This document shows, piece by piece, positions 1-7,882 of a stretch of DNA of 64,000 bases (positions are counted from its first letter, which is position 1; every line of letters starts with the position of its first letter). This DNA is from Phocaeicola sartorii JCM 17136 = DSM 21941. Its GTDB lineage: Bacteria; Bacteroidota; Bacteroidia; Bacteroidales; Bacteroidaceae. The stretch spans positions 1-64,000 of the forward strand of contig NZ_BAKM01000011.1 in assembly GCF_000614185.1 (NCBI RefSeq). The letters are read 5' to 3'. The position numbers and the translations under genes are program-made. The notes beneath the pieces are model-generated. The model saw only the letters and a program-made list of their open reading frames with translations, was not told the origin of the DNA and did not search any database.

Positions 1-1
1 C

Positions 2-109
2 CGTGCGGAGGGTCGTGCGGAGGGTCGTGAAGAAGGCCGTGCGGAAGGTCGTGAAGAAGGTCGCGCGGAAGGTCGTGAAGAAGGCCGTGAAGAAGGTCGT
101 GCGGAAGGC
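2..109 (+). repeat. 12-bp coding tandem repeat, nine units
   Basis: Nine head-to-tail 12-bp units (CGTGCGGAGGGT or CGTGAAGAAGGY variants) encode alternating RAEG and REEG. The array is prone to slippage, so its copy number may vary between strains without breaking the frame. Confidence 0.85.
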
Positions 110-220
110 ATTAAAGAAGGTGTTCTTCGAAATGCCCGGAGAATGAAAGAAAAAGGATTTCCTATAGAAGATATTATGGAGATTACAGGATTGACATTCG
201 AAGAGGTCAGTCAGTTGTAA
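2..220 (+). CDS. Rpn-family PD-(D/E)XK nuclease/transposase-like protein, C-terminal fragment
   Basis: This is the last 72 codons of a gene that enters from the left edge. The visible part starts with nine four-residue units of the type RAEG/REEG and ends in a short helical tail (RNARRMKEKGFP, then a segment ending in EEVSQL). The same architecture, an (R/K)(E/A)EG repeat followed by a tail ending in GLSEEEIKAL, closes the complete paralogue at 17271-18185, which carries the nuclease core. In the family such proteins are putative recombination-promoting nucleases or transposase-like proteins. The catalytic part lies outside the window, so activity cannot be judged. Confidence 0.75.
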   Translation, partial: RAEGRAEGREEGRAEGREEGRAEGREEGREEGRAEGIKEGVLRNARRMKEKGFPIEDIMEITGLTFEEVSQL

Positions 221-361
221 TTGTTTGTGTAAGGCCGGCCCGGGAATTCTTCGAGGGGACACAGGTCGTGGCTGAATCCTGCAGTTTCCCATGCGGTAGG
301 TTTGGGAGTGTGAGGATTTGTTCCGGCCATATCCCAAAGACGCCTCCTGTTGGCTGGACTG

Positions 362-2942
362 TTATTTTTTTAAGTAAAAAGAAATAAGGAACTCCCGTCC
401 GCGCAACTTCCGTTCATGTTTCACGACACTTGTTTCTGCATAAAGCGAATAGCCGTATGTCCGGTGGTTGAACAGATTGGATAGTGTGGCCGATAACTCA
501 ATATGCTTGCCCAAGCTGTAGGATATCTTTCCATCAAGCAGCAACATGTTTTTATATTGGTGTTCCCCTACTTCGTTGTGGTAATATTCTCCACTTAGCT
601 GAGTGCTCAGGCGGTTGAATGGAGCGGCAAATATAGAAAACGTATGCTGCCAACGGCTTAGCCTATGGGGCGGTTGATGGTTGATGTGCAGGTTGTTCTG
701 GCCATAGTCAAGGATATACTGCCAGTTCGCGAATTGTCCGATACGTCCGTTGAGACGCCCCGTCAGGTTATAGCTTTCTGTAGAATAGTCCGTCAGTTTT
801 CCTTCGGACAGCATGGAACGGTTGGTTTTCCTATAAAGGAAGGTCACTCCCGCCATTCCTTTGAGGCATTCTATATTGCCGCTCACTGTGCCTAGTGCTG
901 TCCATGTATTGCCCTTATGGGGCGATTTGGTATAATATTTCATGATGTAGTCACCTGTAAACTGTTGGCTTTGCAAAAAAGACGCACTGTTCCACGAACG
1001 CATAACCATGACATTGGCAAATAATCCCCATATCGGCTGTTTGAAGTTTAATGCTCCGCTAAGGGACTGTCCGGAGGTAGTGGTGTATTCTTCTATTCCG
1101 GAAGAGAGTGTACGGTAATCTGTCAGTATCAATCCGTTGTACAAGGAATGGAGGTCCATTGCTTTGGAGGTGGCCTGTCCTCTGACAGAAATGCGTAAGT
1201 GGGGAGTCACATTCCATCTGATCCGTAAGGATGGAGCACTTGTCCAGTCGTTTTCTTTGGACAGTTTATGGGCAAAAGTGTAGTGATAATAATGTACCGG
1301 AAGTTCCAGTGTCCCGTCCATACGACGGTACTTGTATTCCAGTTTGGGAATGGCGTACAGGTTGGCATAGCGGGTAGCCCATCCATTGGCTGGGATGCCC
1401 GGCGAATCAGGAAGGCCGTGCAGATAGCTGTTCAAATCACGGATCATGGCTGTTCCTCCTCCATTCATCGAGAGTGTCAGGTGCTTGAAGTTCATTCCAT
1501 AGCTGGCAGATTCCTGGGTGAAGAAAGCTTGTTCCCTTGTTTTCTGCTGATAGCGTATTCCTCGCTGCACGTCCAGTGACTGTGGCCTCAGCTGCCAGTT
1601 GTTCCGGCTGTAGAAGGCTACGGTCTGTTTGCCGAATCGCTTGATGAGATTGAAAGTGTTCCCTATTTTGTAAACAGGGACTTCAGCTTGTTGCATGTTT
1701 GGGAGAGTGCCCGAGGTGTTGACATCCACATTCCTCCATTGCAGGTTCGTCTTCAGGATATTCTTCAGGTAGGAAGTGGAGCGGTTGGCCTCTACAGTCA
1801 GTTCGGCAGAAAGTTGGTGGAGATGTTCCAGTGCCTTTTGGTCATCCAGTACTATTTTGTTTTCTTCGGGCAGATAATAGGTATATCTGGAAGAGGCTTC
1901 TGAGGTTGTCCGGTCATTCAGATAATGGACTTGCGCTTTTATCTCTCGGTCCTTTCCCAGTCCCCATAACTGGCTGGTAGAGAAAAGATGGGAACGGTTG
2001 AAGAGAGTACGTTTTTGTTCCAAGTTGGGGATGGAGATTCCAGTTACCTGTATATAGTCCGACAACTCGGATGCGTCCTTTTCCATGGTAAGGTCGGACA
2101 CCTCTTTTTCCAGGTTCTTGCCTATGTTGTTTGTCTTGTACAGCGTAATGTTCTGCTTGTTCCGTTTCATCTGCATGGTAAATGCCTCTATGCTCCATAA
2201 TCCTCCTTCGGGTTGGGCTGAGACTCCTCCTGTGGCCAGTACGTTTGTTATCCATTGGGCTTTTGCATTGTTTTTTAGACGCAAGTTGACGGCTGCTTGG
2301 GTAGACAGGCTGATTCCCTGCAGGACACGTATGCTGGTGGTCTTCCATTATTTCTACTGAGCCGACATCGTCCGGTGAGATTCCGTTGGTGGCTATGCCG
2401 TATTTTCCTTCCAGCAAGTCCTTTCCTTCTATATAGAATTTGTTGATGCTGGTTCCATTATAGGTTATTTTGCCGGATTGGGTTACTTCCACTCCTGGCA
2501 TTTTACGCATCACGTCGCCTATGGTCTTGTCCTGCTTGTCCGTGAAGCTTGCCACGTTGTAAATAAGGGTATCTCCTTCTTCTCTGATCTTCTTGGCTTT
2601 GACCGTTACTTCCTTTATTTGTATTACTGCCGGCTGCATGGCTATTCTGAAGCTTCGGCTGGTTTCCGTCAAGAGAATCTCTTGCGGTTTATATCCCATC
2701 ATGGAAAAATGGAGCGAGCAATGTGTTACTTCCCCTTCTTTCAGTGTCAGGGTAAAATTACCGGCGGCATCGGTTTGTGCATATCTGATGATGTGCTTCT
2801 TTTGGGTGTCTTTCAGTACCACCAGTGTACCGTGCAGCGGCGAATTATCCTCACTGTCAATTACATTTCCAGTCAGAGCGGTTTGGGAAAAGGTGGGTAA
2901 TGTAAAAAGGAATGCCAATAGTATCAGAATCGTTTGTTTCAT
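362..2942 (-). CDS. TonB-receptor-like outer-membrane beta-barrel protein, frameshifted
   Basis: The N-terminal part (start at 2942) has a signal peptide ending near TFSQ, then a carboxypeptidase-regulatory-like domain (GNVIDSEDNSPLHGTLV) and a plug-like region with GDVMRKMPGVEV and IEGKDLLEGKYGI. The C-terminal part (to 362) is a beta-barrel ending in EFLISFYLKK. The two parts are in different frames. They join if two bases are restored at about 2331-2334, where a CATAT dinucleotide run seems shortened; this gives MEDHQHIRVLQGISLS and a protein of about 860 residues. It is the last gene of the minus-strand peptide operon, 14 bp after the GLPGLI gene. Related barrels often act in TonB-dependent traffic, but its cargo is unknown. 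It may be a consensus error or a real recent pseudogene. Confidence 0.7.
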
Positions 2943-2956
2943 CGTTCTTCTCGTTT

Positions 2957-3808
2957 CTATTTACCATGCGGATAGTCTGTTTCTTCCAGTTCATAATTCC
3001 GGTGGCGCAACTCTGTTTTTTTTGCTCTTCCTTCTTTAAGTCCATACATCTGCCTTGCTCGGGCTGCCTGGTCGGTGTGTATCTCTTTATACAATGTCTG
3101 TAGGAACAGGCTTCTTGTTGTTTTAGCCCAGTCATATTCTGCATAATTATAGATCCCGACCGGTTCTATATCCTTTTGCCAGAGTCCTGTTATAGTAAAT
3201 GTATAATCCTTATGTGCATCCTGTGCTTCCAATATCAGTCCTGGCAGTCCACAGAGTTTCCATGGCCCGTCGCTGATAGGGATTTCAAACGTAAACCACG
3301 CATACCAAGTACGTCCTCTGTATTGGCTGACGGCCAGCTGGCAGGGATAATCTAATATTGTTTTTGCGGAGTCCAGTAATTCCCATTGTGGCTTTTCCCA
3401 ATCTTCGGTATAAGTCCAATGCATTAGTGCAAAATGATTGAATACGGTTATTTTTCCTGATGGATAATTCTTGTAAAGCCGCTCTCTGAACAGCCCTCCG
3501 GGCGAAGGAAGATTTTTCTTGGAGCATTCTAAAAAGAGCCTGGCTTTAGCTAGTTTGTCGTAGCTTAATGAATCATAGGACAAGTCTTTCGGACTGTAAA
3601 ACATACTCGATTGTTTTCCTATCCGTAATCTTACATAATCTGCCTTGAAGTCATTTTCCCTATCAAGAGTATCCGTTACCATTCTTTTATAATACTCACA
3701 TTCTAATATGGCTGGCTCAAATATATCAATTTGCTGGGCGGATGACATTATCGGCAGGCAATGAATGATCATTGAGATTGTGATTGTTTTTATGGTTGCT
3801 TTGTTCAT
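2957..3808 (-). CDS. GLPGLI family protein
   Basis: A predicted exported protein of 283 residues with a hydrophobic N-terminus ending near MSSAQQ. It contains the family signature WKLCGLPGLI in the middle, after a region with conserved Trp and Tyr residues. GLPGLI proteins are confined largely to Bacteroidetes and have no established biochemical function; they commonly sit beside outer-membrane beta-barrel genes, as here. I chose the ATG at 3808 (MNKATIKTI); the frame stays open to 3820 only through a TTG. It lies between the small MFP-like gene and the downstream barrel gene and is probably cotranscribed with the C39 exporter. Confidence 0.8.
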   Translation of the reverse strand: MNKATIKTITISMIIHCLPIMSSAQQIDIFEPAILECEYYKRMVTDTLDRENDFKADYVRLRIGKQSSMFYSPKDLSYDSLSYDKLAKARLFLECSKKNLPSPGGLFRERLYKNYPSGKITVFNHFALMHWTYTEDWEKPQWELLDSAKTILDYPCQLAVSQYRGRTWYAWFTFEIPISDGPWKLCGLPGLILEAQDAHKDYTFTITGLWQKDIEPVGIYNYAEYDWAKTTRSLFLQTLYKEIHTDQAARARQMYGLKEGRAKKTELRHRNYELEETDYPHGK

Positions 3809-3853
3809 GTGAAGTGGCAAATAGAGTTGGTTATATTATCAATATCATTATCA

Positions 3854-4024
3854 TTATGCCCTGTAGTAATAAGTGAAATAAAAATACCCCACCACTGCCA
3901 GACCTGCGAGCAGCACTGTGATAACTGTTATGCCGCAACGAATGAGCAGGGGAGGGATACGCCCTATGATATTCCTCACCTTTTCGCTGCGAAGCTCTAT
4001 CTGTTCATAATCTTTGTTTTCCAT
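3854..4024 (-). CDS. Short membrane protein resembling the N-terminal anchor of HlyD-type membrane fusion proteins
   Basis: A 56-residue reading frame begins MENKDYEQIELRSEKVRN and continues with IIGRIPPLLIRCG and one strong membrane segment (roughly residues 31-51), then stops with FTYYYRA. The pattern IELRSEKV-x-IIG-xIPP followed by a single membrane helix is what I recall at the start of HlyD-like adaptor proteins paired with C39 ABC exporters in Bacteroides, which then continue for about 350 more residues. Here the frame ends and the GLPGLI gene follows within 50 bp, so no adaptor body is present. It lies 20 bp downstream of the C39 exporter. Either a truncated relic or a dedicated mini-protein. 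Confidence 0.7.
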   Translation of the reverse strand: MENKDYEQIELRSEKVRNIIGRIPPLLIRCGITVITVLLAGLAVVGYFYFTYYYRA

Positions 4025-4044
4025 TGTTCTGCCTCCTTTATTTT

Positions 4045-6231
4045 TTAGTTTCCTAACTCCAGCTGATTTTTTACTAAGTGGTAATAAGCCCCTTGATTGG
4101 CAATGAGCGACAGGTGTGTCCCTGTCTCTATTATCTTACCTCTTTCTATTACGATGAGCTGGTCGGCATTCTTTACCGTGCTGAGCCGGTGTGCCACGAT
4201 GACTACTGTTTTTCCTTTATAAAATTCCATCAGGTTCTCTACGATGGAACGTTCGTTATTGGCATCCAGCGCATTGGTCGCCTCGTCCAGAAATATATAA
4301 TCGGGATTCTTGTAAACGGCACGCGCTATCAGGATTCTTTGTTTCTGTCCCTGACTCAGCCCGATTCCGTCCTGTCCTATCAATGTGTTGTATTTCAAGG
4401 GTAAGGATTGGATATAATTGTTTATACAGGCAATGCGTGCGGCTTGGAGCAGGCGTTCCTTGTCAATCTCGCCGTCATCTACTGCAATGTTTCGGGCGAT
4501 GCTTTCCGAGAAAATGACTCCATCCTGCATGACTACTCCGCAATGTTTGCGCCACCATTTCAAATTATATTTCTGCAAGTCTGTGTTACCGATGGTTATT
4601 TCCCCCGCCAGCAAGGGGTAATAGCCCAACAATAGTTTGATCATCGTTGTCTTTCCGCTTCCGCTGGTTCCTACTATGGCGGTTACTTTTCCTTCGGGAA
4701 TGGTTATATTGATTCCGTCCAGTGTCTTGTTCGGGTTGTGCGGATCGTATTTGAAGTCGGCGTTTTTGAAAGACAGGCTTTTGTTCCGGTCGTGAAATGC
4801 GCTTAGTGCGCCCTTGTTGCTTTCCTCGTTCTCCATTTCGTGAATCTCGTTGATGCGCTCCAGACTTATTTTCACATCTTGCAGTGAGTAGAGGAAGTTC
4901 ATCAGTTGTTCCACTGGTGCATTGAGTTGTCCGATGATGTATTGCACTGCCAGCATCATTCCCAGTGTCATTTGTCCGTGAATGACGGCTGTTGCTGCCA
5001 GCACGGTGATGATGATGTTTTTTACTTCGTTGATGAAGATGCTTCCCGCTTCCTGGGTCTGCTGTAATTTCAGTGATTTCATATTGACCTGGAACAGATC
5101 TGCCTGCACATCTTCCCATTCCCAACGGCGCCGTTGTTCGCAGTTCTGTAGTTTAATCTCTTGCATGGAGGTGATGAACTGGTAAGTCTTATTGTGGTTC
5201 ACGGCCTGTTTTTCGAACAGTTCATAGTCCAACGCTTTTCTCTTTTTCAGGAAGACGGCAATCCATAGCCCGTACAGGATGCTTCCTGTGAGGAAGATGA
5301 GGAATATCGGCAGGTTGTAACCAAACAGTACACAACCGAACACAATGAAACTGAGTAGGGAGAAGGTTACATTCAGCATCTGTGTGGTAAGAAATTTCTC
5401 TACCCGGTTATGGTCGTTCATCCGTTGCATCAGGTCTCCCATTAGTTTGGTATCGAAGAAAGACATGGGCAGTTTCAGCAGTTTGATGAAAAAGTCGGAT
5501 ACCAGGGAGATATTGATTCGCATGCTGATATGGAGCAATATCCACCGGCGGATAAAGTCCACACAGGTGCGGCTAATGGTCAGTATGAGTTGGCCCAGCA
5601 GGATCAGGTAAATGATTTCCAGGTTCTGATGGGTGATACCAATATCTACAATGGCTTGTGTAAGAAAGGGGAAGATAAGTTGTAGCAGGCAGCCCGTTAA
5701 AGCTCCCAGTATGATTTGTCCGAAATATCGGCGATATTGCTTTATGTAACCAAACAAGAATTTAAAGGAGCGCTTTCTGTTCGTCGTTTCTCCCGAAAGT
5801 TCGTAGAAAGCGGGTGTGGGCTGGATAAACATGGCTATTCCTTTTTCTTCCCCTTTAGACTGTGTGCTGATCCAGTGATCTTTGAATTCCTTTTCTGTAT
5901 AGGTTAAAAGTCCCTTTCCCGGATCGGCAATATGGAATTTCTTTCCTTTCTTTATTTTGTAGAGGATGACAAAATGGTTTTGGCTCCAGTGCAGGATGCA
6001 GGGCAGGGGGGCTTGGGGCAACTGTTCCAATGTTATCCGTCCGCAAATGGTGTGTAGTCCCAATTTGTTTGCCGCTTCGCTGATGCCCAGTAGGGATACG
6101 CCTTCGGTGGTGGCAAAGCAGTAACGGGAAAGAGATTCCAGGGAATACTCTTTCCCGTAGTATTTGCATATCATTTGCAGGCAGGTGATGCCGCATTGCA
6201 TGCTGTCGTGCTGCTTGTAAAAAGGGAACAT
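4045..6231 (-). CDS. C39 peptidase-containing ABC exporter (bacteriocin-type)
   Basis: A 728-residue protein with three parts. Residues 1-125 form a C39 cysteine peptidase: QHDSMQCGITCL gives Gln7 and catalytic Cys13, NHFVIL gives His86, and DPGKG gives Asp103. Residues about 165-450 form the membrane domain (several hydrophobic segments). The C-terminal ATPase has Walker A GTSGSGKTT near residue 520, signature LSQGQKQR, Walker B YIFLDEATNALD and the AHRLST switch. Such exporters cut leader peptides after a double glycine and move the product across the inner membrane. It starts 5 bp after the radical SAM gene and is the only such exporter in the window, so it probably serves the GG precursors of both arms. 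Confidence 0.95.
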   Translation of the reverse strand: MFPFYKQHDSMQCGITCLQMICKYYGKEYSLESLSRYCFATTEGVSLLGISEAANKLGLHTICGRITLEQLPQAPLPCILHWSQNHFVILYKIKKGKKFHIADPGKGLLTYTEKEFKDHWISTQSKGEEKGIAMFIQPTPAFYELSGETTNRKRSFKFLFGYIKQYRRYFGQIILGALTGCLLQLIFPFLTQAIVDIGITHQNLEIIYLILLGQLILTISRTCVDFIRRWILLHISMRINISLVSDFFIKLLKLPMSFFDTKLMGDLMQRMNDHNRVEKFLTTQMLNVTFSLLSFIVFGCVLFGYNLPIFLIFLTGSILYGLWIAVFLKKRKALDYELFEKQAVNHNKTYQFITSMQEIKLQNCEQRRRWEWEDVQADLFQVNMKSLKLQQTQEAGSIFINEVKNIIITVLAATAVIHGQMTLGMMLAVQYIIGQLNAPVEQLMNFLYSLQDVKISLERINEIHEMENEESNKGALSAFHDRNKSLSFKNADFKYDPHNPNKTLDGINITIPEGKVTAIVGTSGSGKTTMIKLLLGYYPLLAGEITIGNTDLQKYNLKWWRKHCGVVMQDGVIFSESIARNIAVDDGEIDKERLLQAARIACINNYIQSLPLKYNTLIGQDGIGLSQGQKQRILIARAVYKNPDYIFLDEATNALDANNERSIVENLMEFYKGKTVVIVAHRLSTVKNADQLIVIERGKIIETGTHLSLIANQGAYYHLVKNQLELGN

Positions 6232-6236
6232 GATGA

Positions 6237-7520
6237 TTAAGTTATATCTGTTTCTTTATAAATCCGTCGAATATGGTCGCGTATGATATCAGGTTTATCT
6301 TTTTCTTCAATATAGATGCATTTTTCCTCATTTATCATCTTTAGACGTTTTTGGGTACAAATCATGCATATAGGTAAAATATTGCATTCCAAACACGGCT
6401 TAAGCGCATACTTAGCTTTCATTCTTTTTTCATATAACGAGTTGTAGGTGATAACCCCATTAGAATTAAGTATGCCTTCCCTCTTTTCCGGCAGAAAATC
6501 ATTTGCTGTGCATTTGTAAATATCGCCATTATAGTTGATGACAATGCAATTCTCTTTATCAGCATAGCATTGAAATATTCCCTTATATTCAGTTGGTTTT
6601 GTAAGTCCTTTATTTTTGAGGTATAATAATACTTCCTTTTCTTTATTGTCCAGCTCTGATGAATCCTCCTCTTGCCATATTCTTTGTAGTGAGAATACTA
6701 AATTATCTTTTGAATCTATATTTGATAAATCATCTATAACTTTTTTGAAAGATAGTATATTCTTATTTGTATAGTTACATCTAATAGTAAAAGCAAATCC
6801 TTTACTTGCTGCATATTTTACATTTTGTAGAACTGTATCATAAGTTCCGGTTCCATTGGGATGCTTTTTAATTGAATTGTGAAAGTCCCTATCTCCATCA
6901 AAAGGTACCTGAAAATGATATTCTAACTTTGTATTAGCTAAGAGTTCGGTTACATTGGGAGTAAGTAATACAGCATTAGTGGTGAAACTGCATTTTAATT
7001 TTACTTTATGAGTTATACAAAGTTCTTTTGTGTATAAAATAAGAGGAAGAACTTGTTTCCTAAAATGCATTAAAGGTTCTCCACCGAAAAAAGATAAACT
7101 GAGTGATTTTAAACTCTTATCCTCTATTTCCTTTTTTATGAACGTTTTTATAGCTAAGTCCATATCATTGTGAATAGTGCTACCTTCTCTATGTTTTTCG
7201 TAGCAGTACCAACATCTTAAATTGCAATCCAATGTTGGATTAATAATGATCCGTAACGAATCATTCGAAGTATCAGTGGCTTTTTGATGTTCTATGAATT
7301 GTTTTGTTTCATCTGTTTCGTCTGATACAATGAACTTTTGCGCATCCAGATAATTATATAATTCCGGATGTATTTGCTTAAGCCCGTCTATATTATTTTT
7401 GTACTCGTTTAATAACGAGTTGATGGCTCCTACGCAAGCCATCAACTCATTAGTTAAACTATTATACAATAAATAATCAGAACCATTTCTAATTATAAAG
7501 TTATATAAGCTCCATTTCAT
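6237..7520 (-). CDS. Radical SAM/SPASM peptide maturase
   Basis: A 427-residue protein. CNLRCWYC places the radical SAM iron-sulfur ligands at Cys99, Cys103 and Cys106 (CX3CX2C). FFGGEP is the usual SAM-binding GGE motif. The C-terminal SPASM region contains NCIVINYNGDIYKCTAND and then CLECNILPICMIC, providing ligands for auxiliary clusters. The N-terminal 95 residues may form a precursor-binding domain. It lies between the GG-leader gene at 7594 and the C39 exporter, the classical arrangement of a ribosomally made, post-translationally modified peptide cluster. It resembles the maturases of GG-Bacteroidales peptide systems. The chemistry installed (thioether, C-C crosslink, epimerisation) cannot be read from sequence. 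The DNA is clearly AT-rich compared with the core genes. Confidence 0.9.
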   Translation of the reverse strand: MKWSLYNFIIRNGSDYLLYNSLTNELMACVGAINSLLNEYKNNIDGLKQIHPELYNYLDAQKFIVSDETDETKQFIEHQKATDTSNDSLRIIINPTLDCNLRCWYCYEKHREGSTIHNDMDLAIKTFIKKEIEDKSLKSLSLSFFGGEPLMHFRKQVLPLILYTKELCITHKVKLKCSFTTNAVLLTPNVTELLANTKLEYHFQVPFDGDRDFHNSIKKHPNGTGTYDTVLQNVKYAASKGFAFTIRCNYTNKNILSFKKVIDDLSNIDSKDNLVFSLQRIWQEEDSSELDNKEKEVLLYLKNKGLTKPTEYKGIFQCYADKENCIVINYNGDIYKCTANDFLPEKREGILNSNGVITYNSLYEKRMKAKYALKPCLECNILPICMICTQKRLKMINEEKCIYIEEKDKPDIIRDHIRRIYKETDIT

Positions 7521-7593
7521 AACAATACGTTGTTTTGATACAACTTCCTCTAAATGATTAGGAAATTGGATTCACAATGAAATTCATTATAAA

Positions 7594-7821
7594 TCAATTA
7601 TTGCATCGGCATGATACTTGGCAATTGAGGTTAGTATCTTCACTTTCATCACTGCCCATATCGCCACTATGACCATGACAATTTATATTCTTATCTCCCG
7701 AATCCATTCTGACAGATGTATTCGTTTTAATTTTCTTAAATCCTCCTTTTAATTGATTTGTCTCGTCATTTGTGAGGACAGGTATTTCACCTGGTACGTT
7801 TAAAAAACGATCTTCTTTCAT
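7594..7821 (-). CDS. GG-leader peptide precursor with Cys-rich C-terminus
   Basis: A 75-residue peptide. The leader VLTNDETNQLKGG ends in a double glycine at residues 26-27, the expected cleavage site of the C39 peptidase. The remaining 48 residues start FKKIKTNTS, pass through a His/Asp/Glu-rich stretch (CHGHSGDMGSDESED) and end NLNCQVSCRCNN, giving four cysteines. It lies 73 bp upstream of the radical SAM gene and in the same direction. By position and leader it is the substrate of that enzyme. The acidic, His-containing core is unlike typical cationic bacteriocins. Confidence 0.85.
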   Translation of the reverse strand: MKEDRFLNVPGEIPVLTNDETNQLKGGFKKIKTNTSVRMDSGDKNINCHGHSGDMGSDESEDTNLNCQVSCRCNN

Positions 7822-7882
7822 AATGTGAACGAATTAAAGTATTCTTCTACTCACTTAAAGGCTTTTCGATTACTCCTTTTTA

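Noticed and set aside
231-252. Adjacent GGCCGGCC, CCCGGG and GAATTC sites that look like a cloning linker
   Set aside because: The flanks are normal for this genome and no vector sequence is seen; probably chance.
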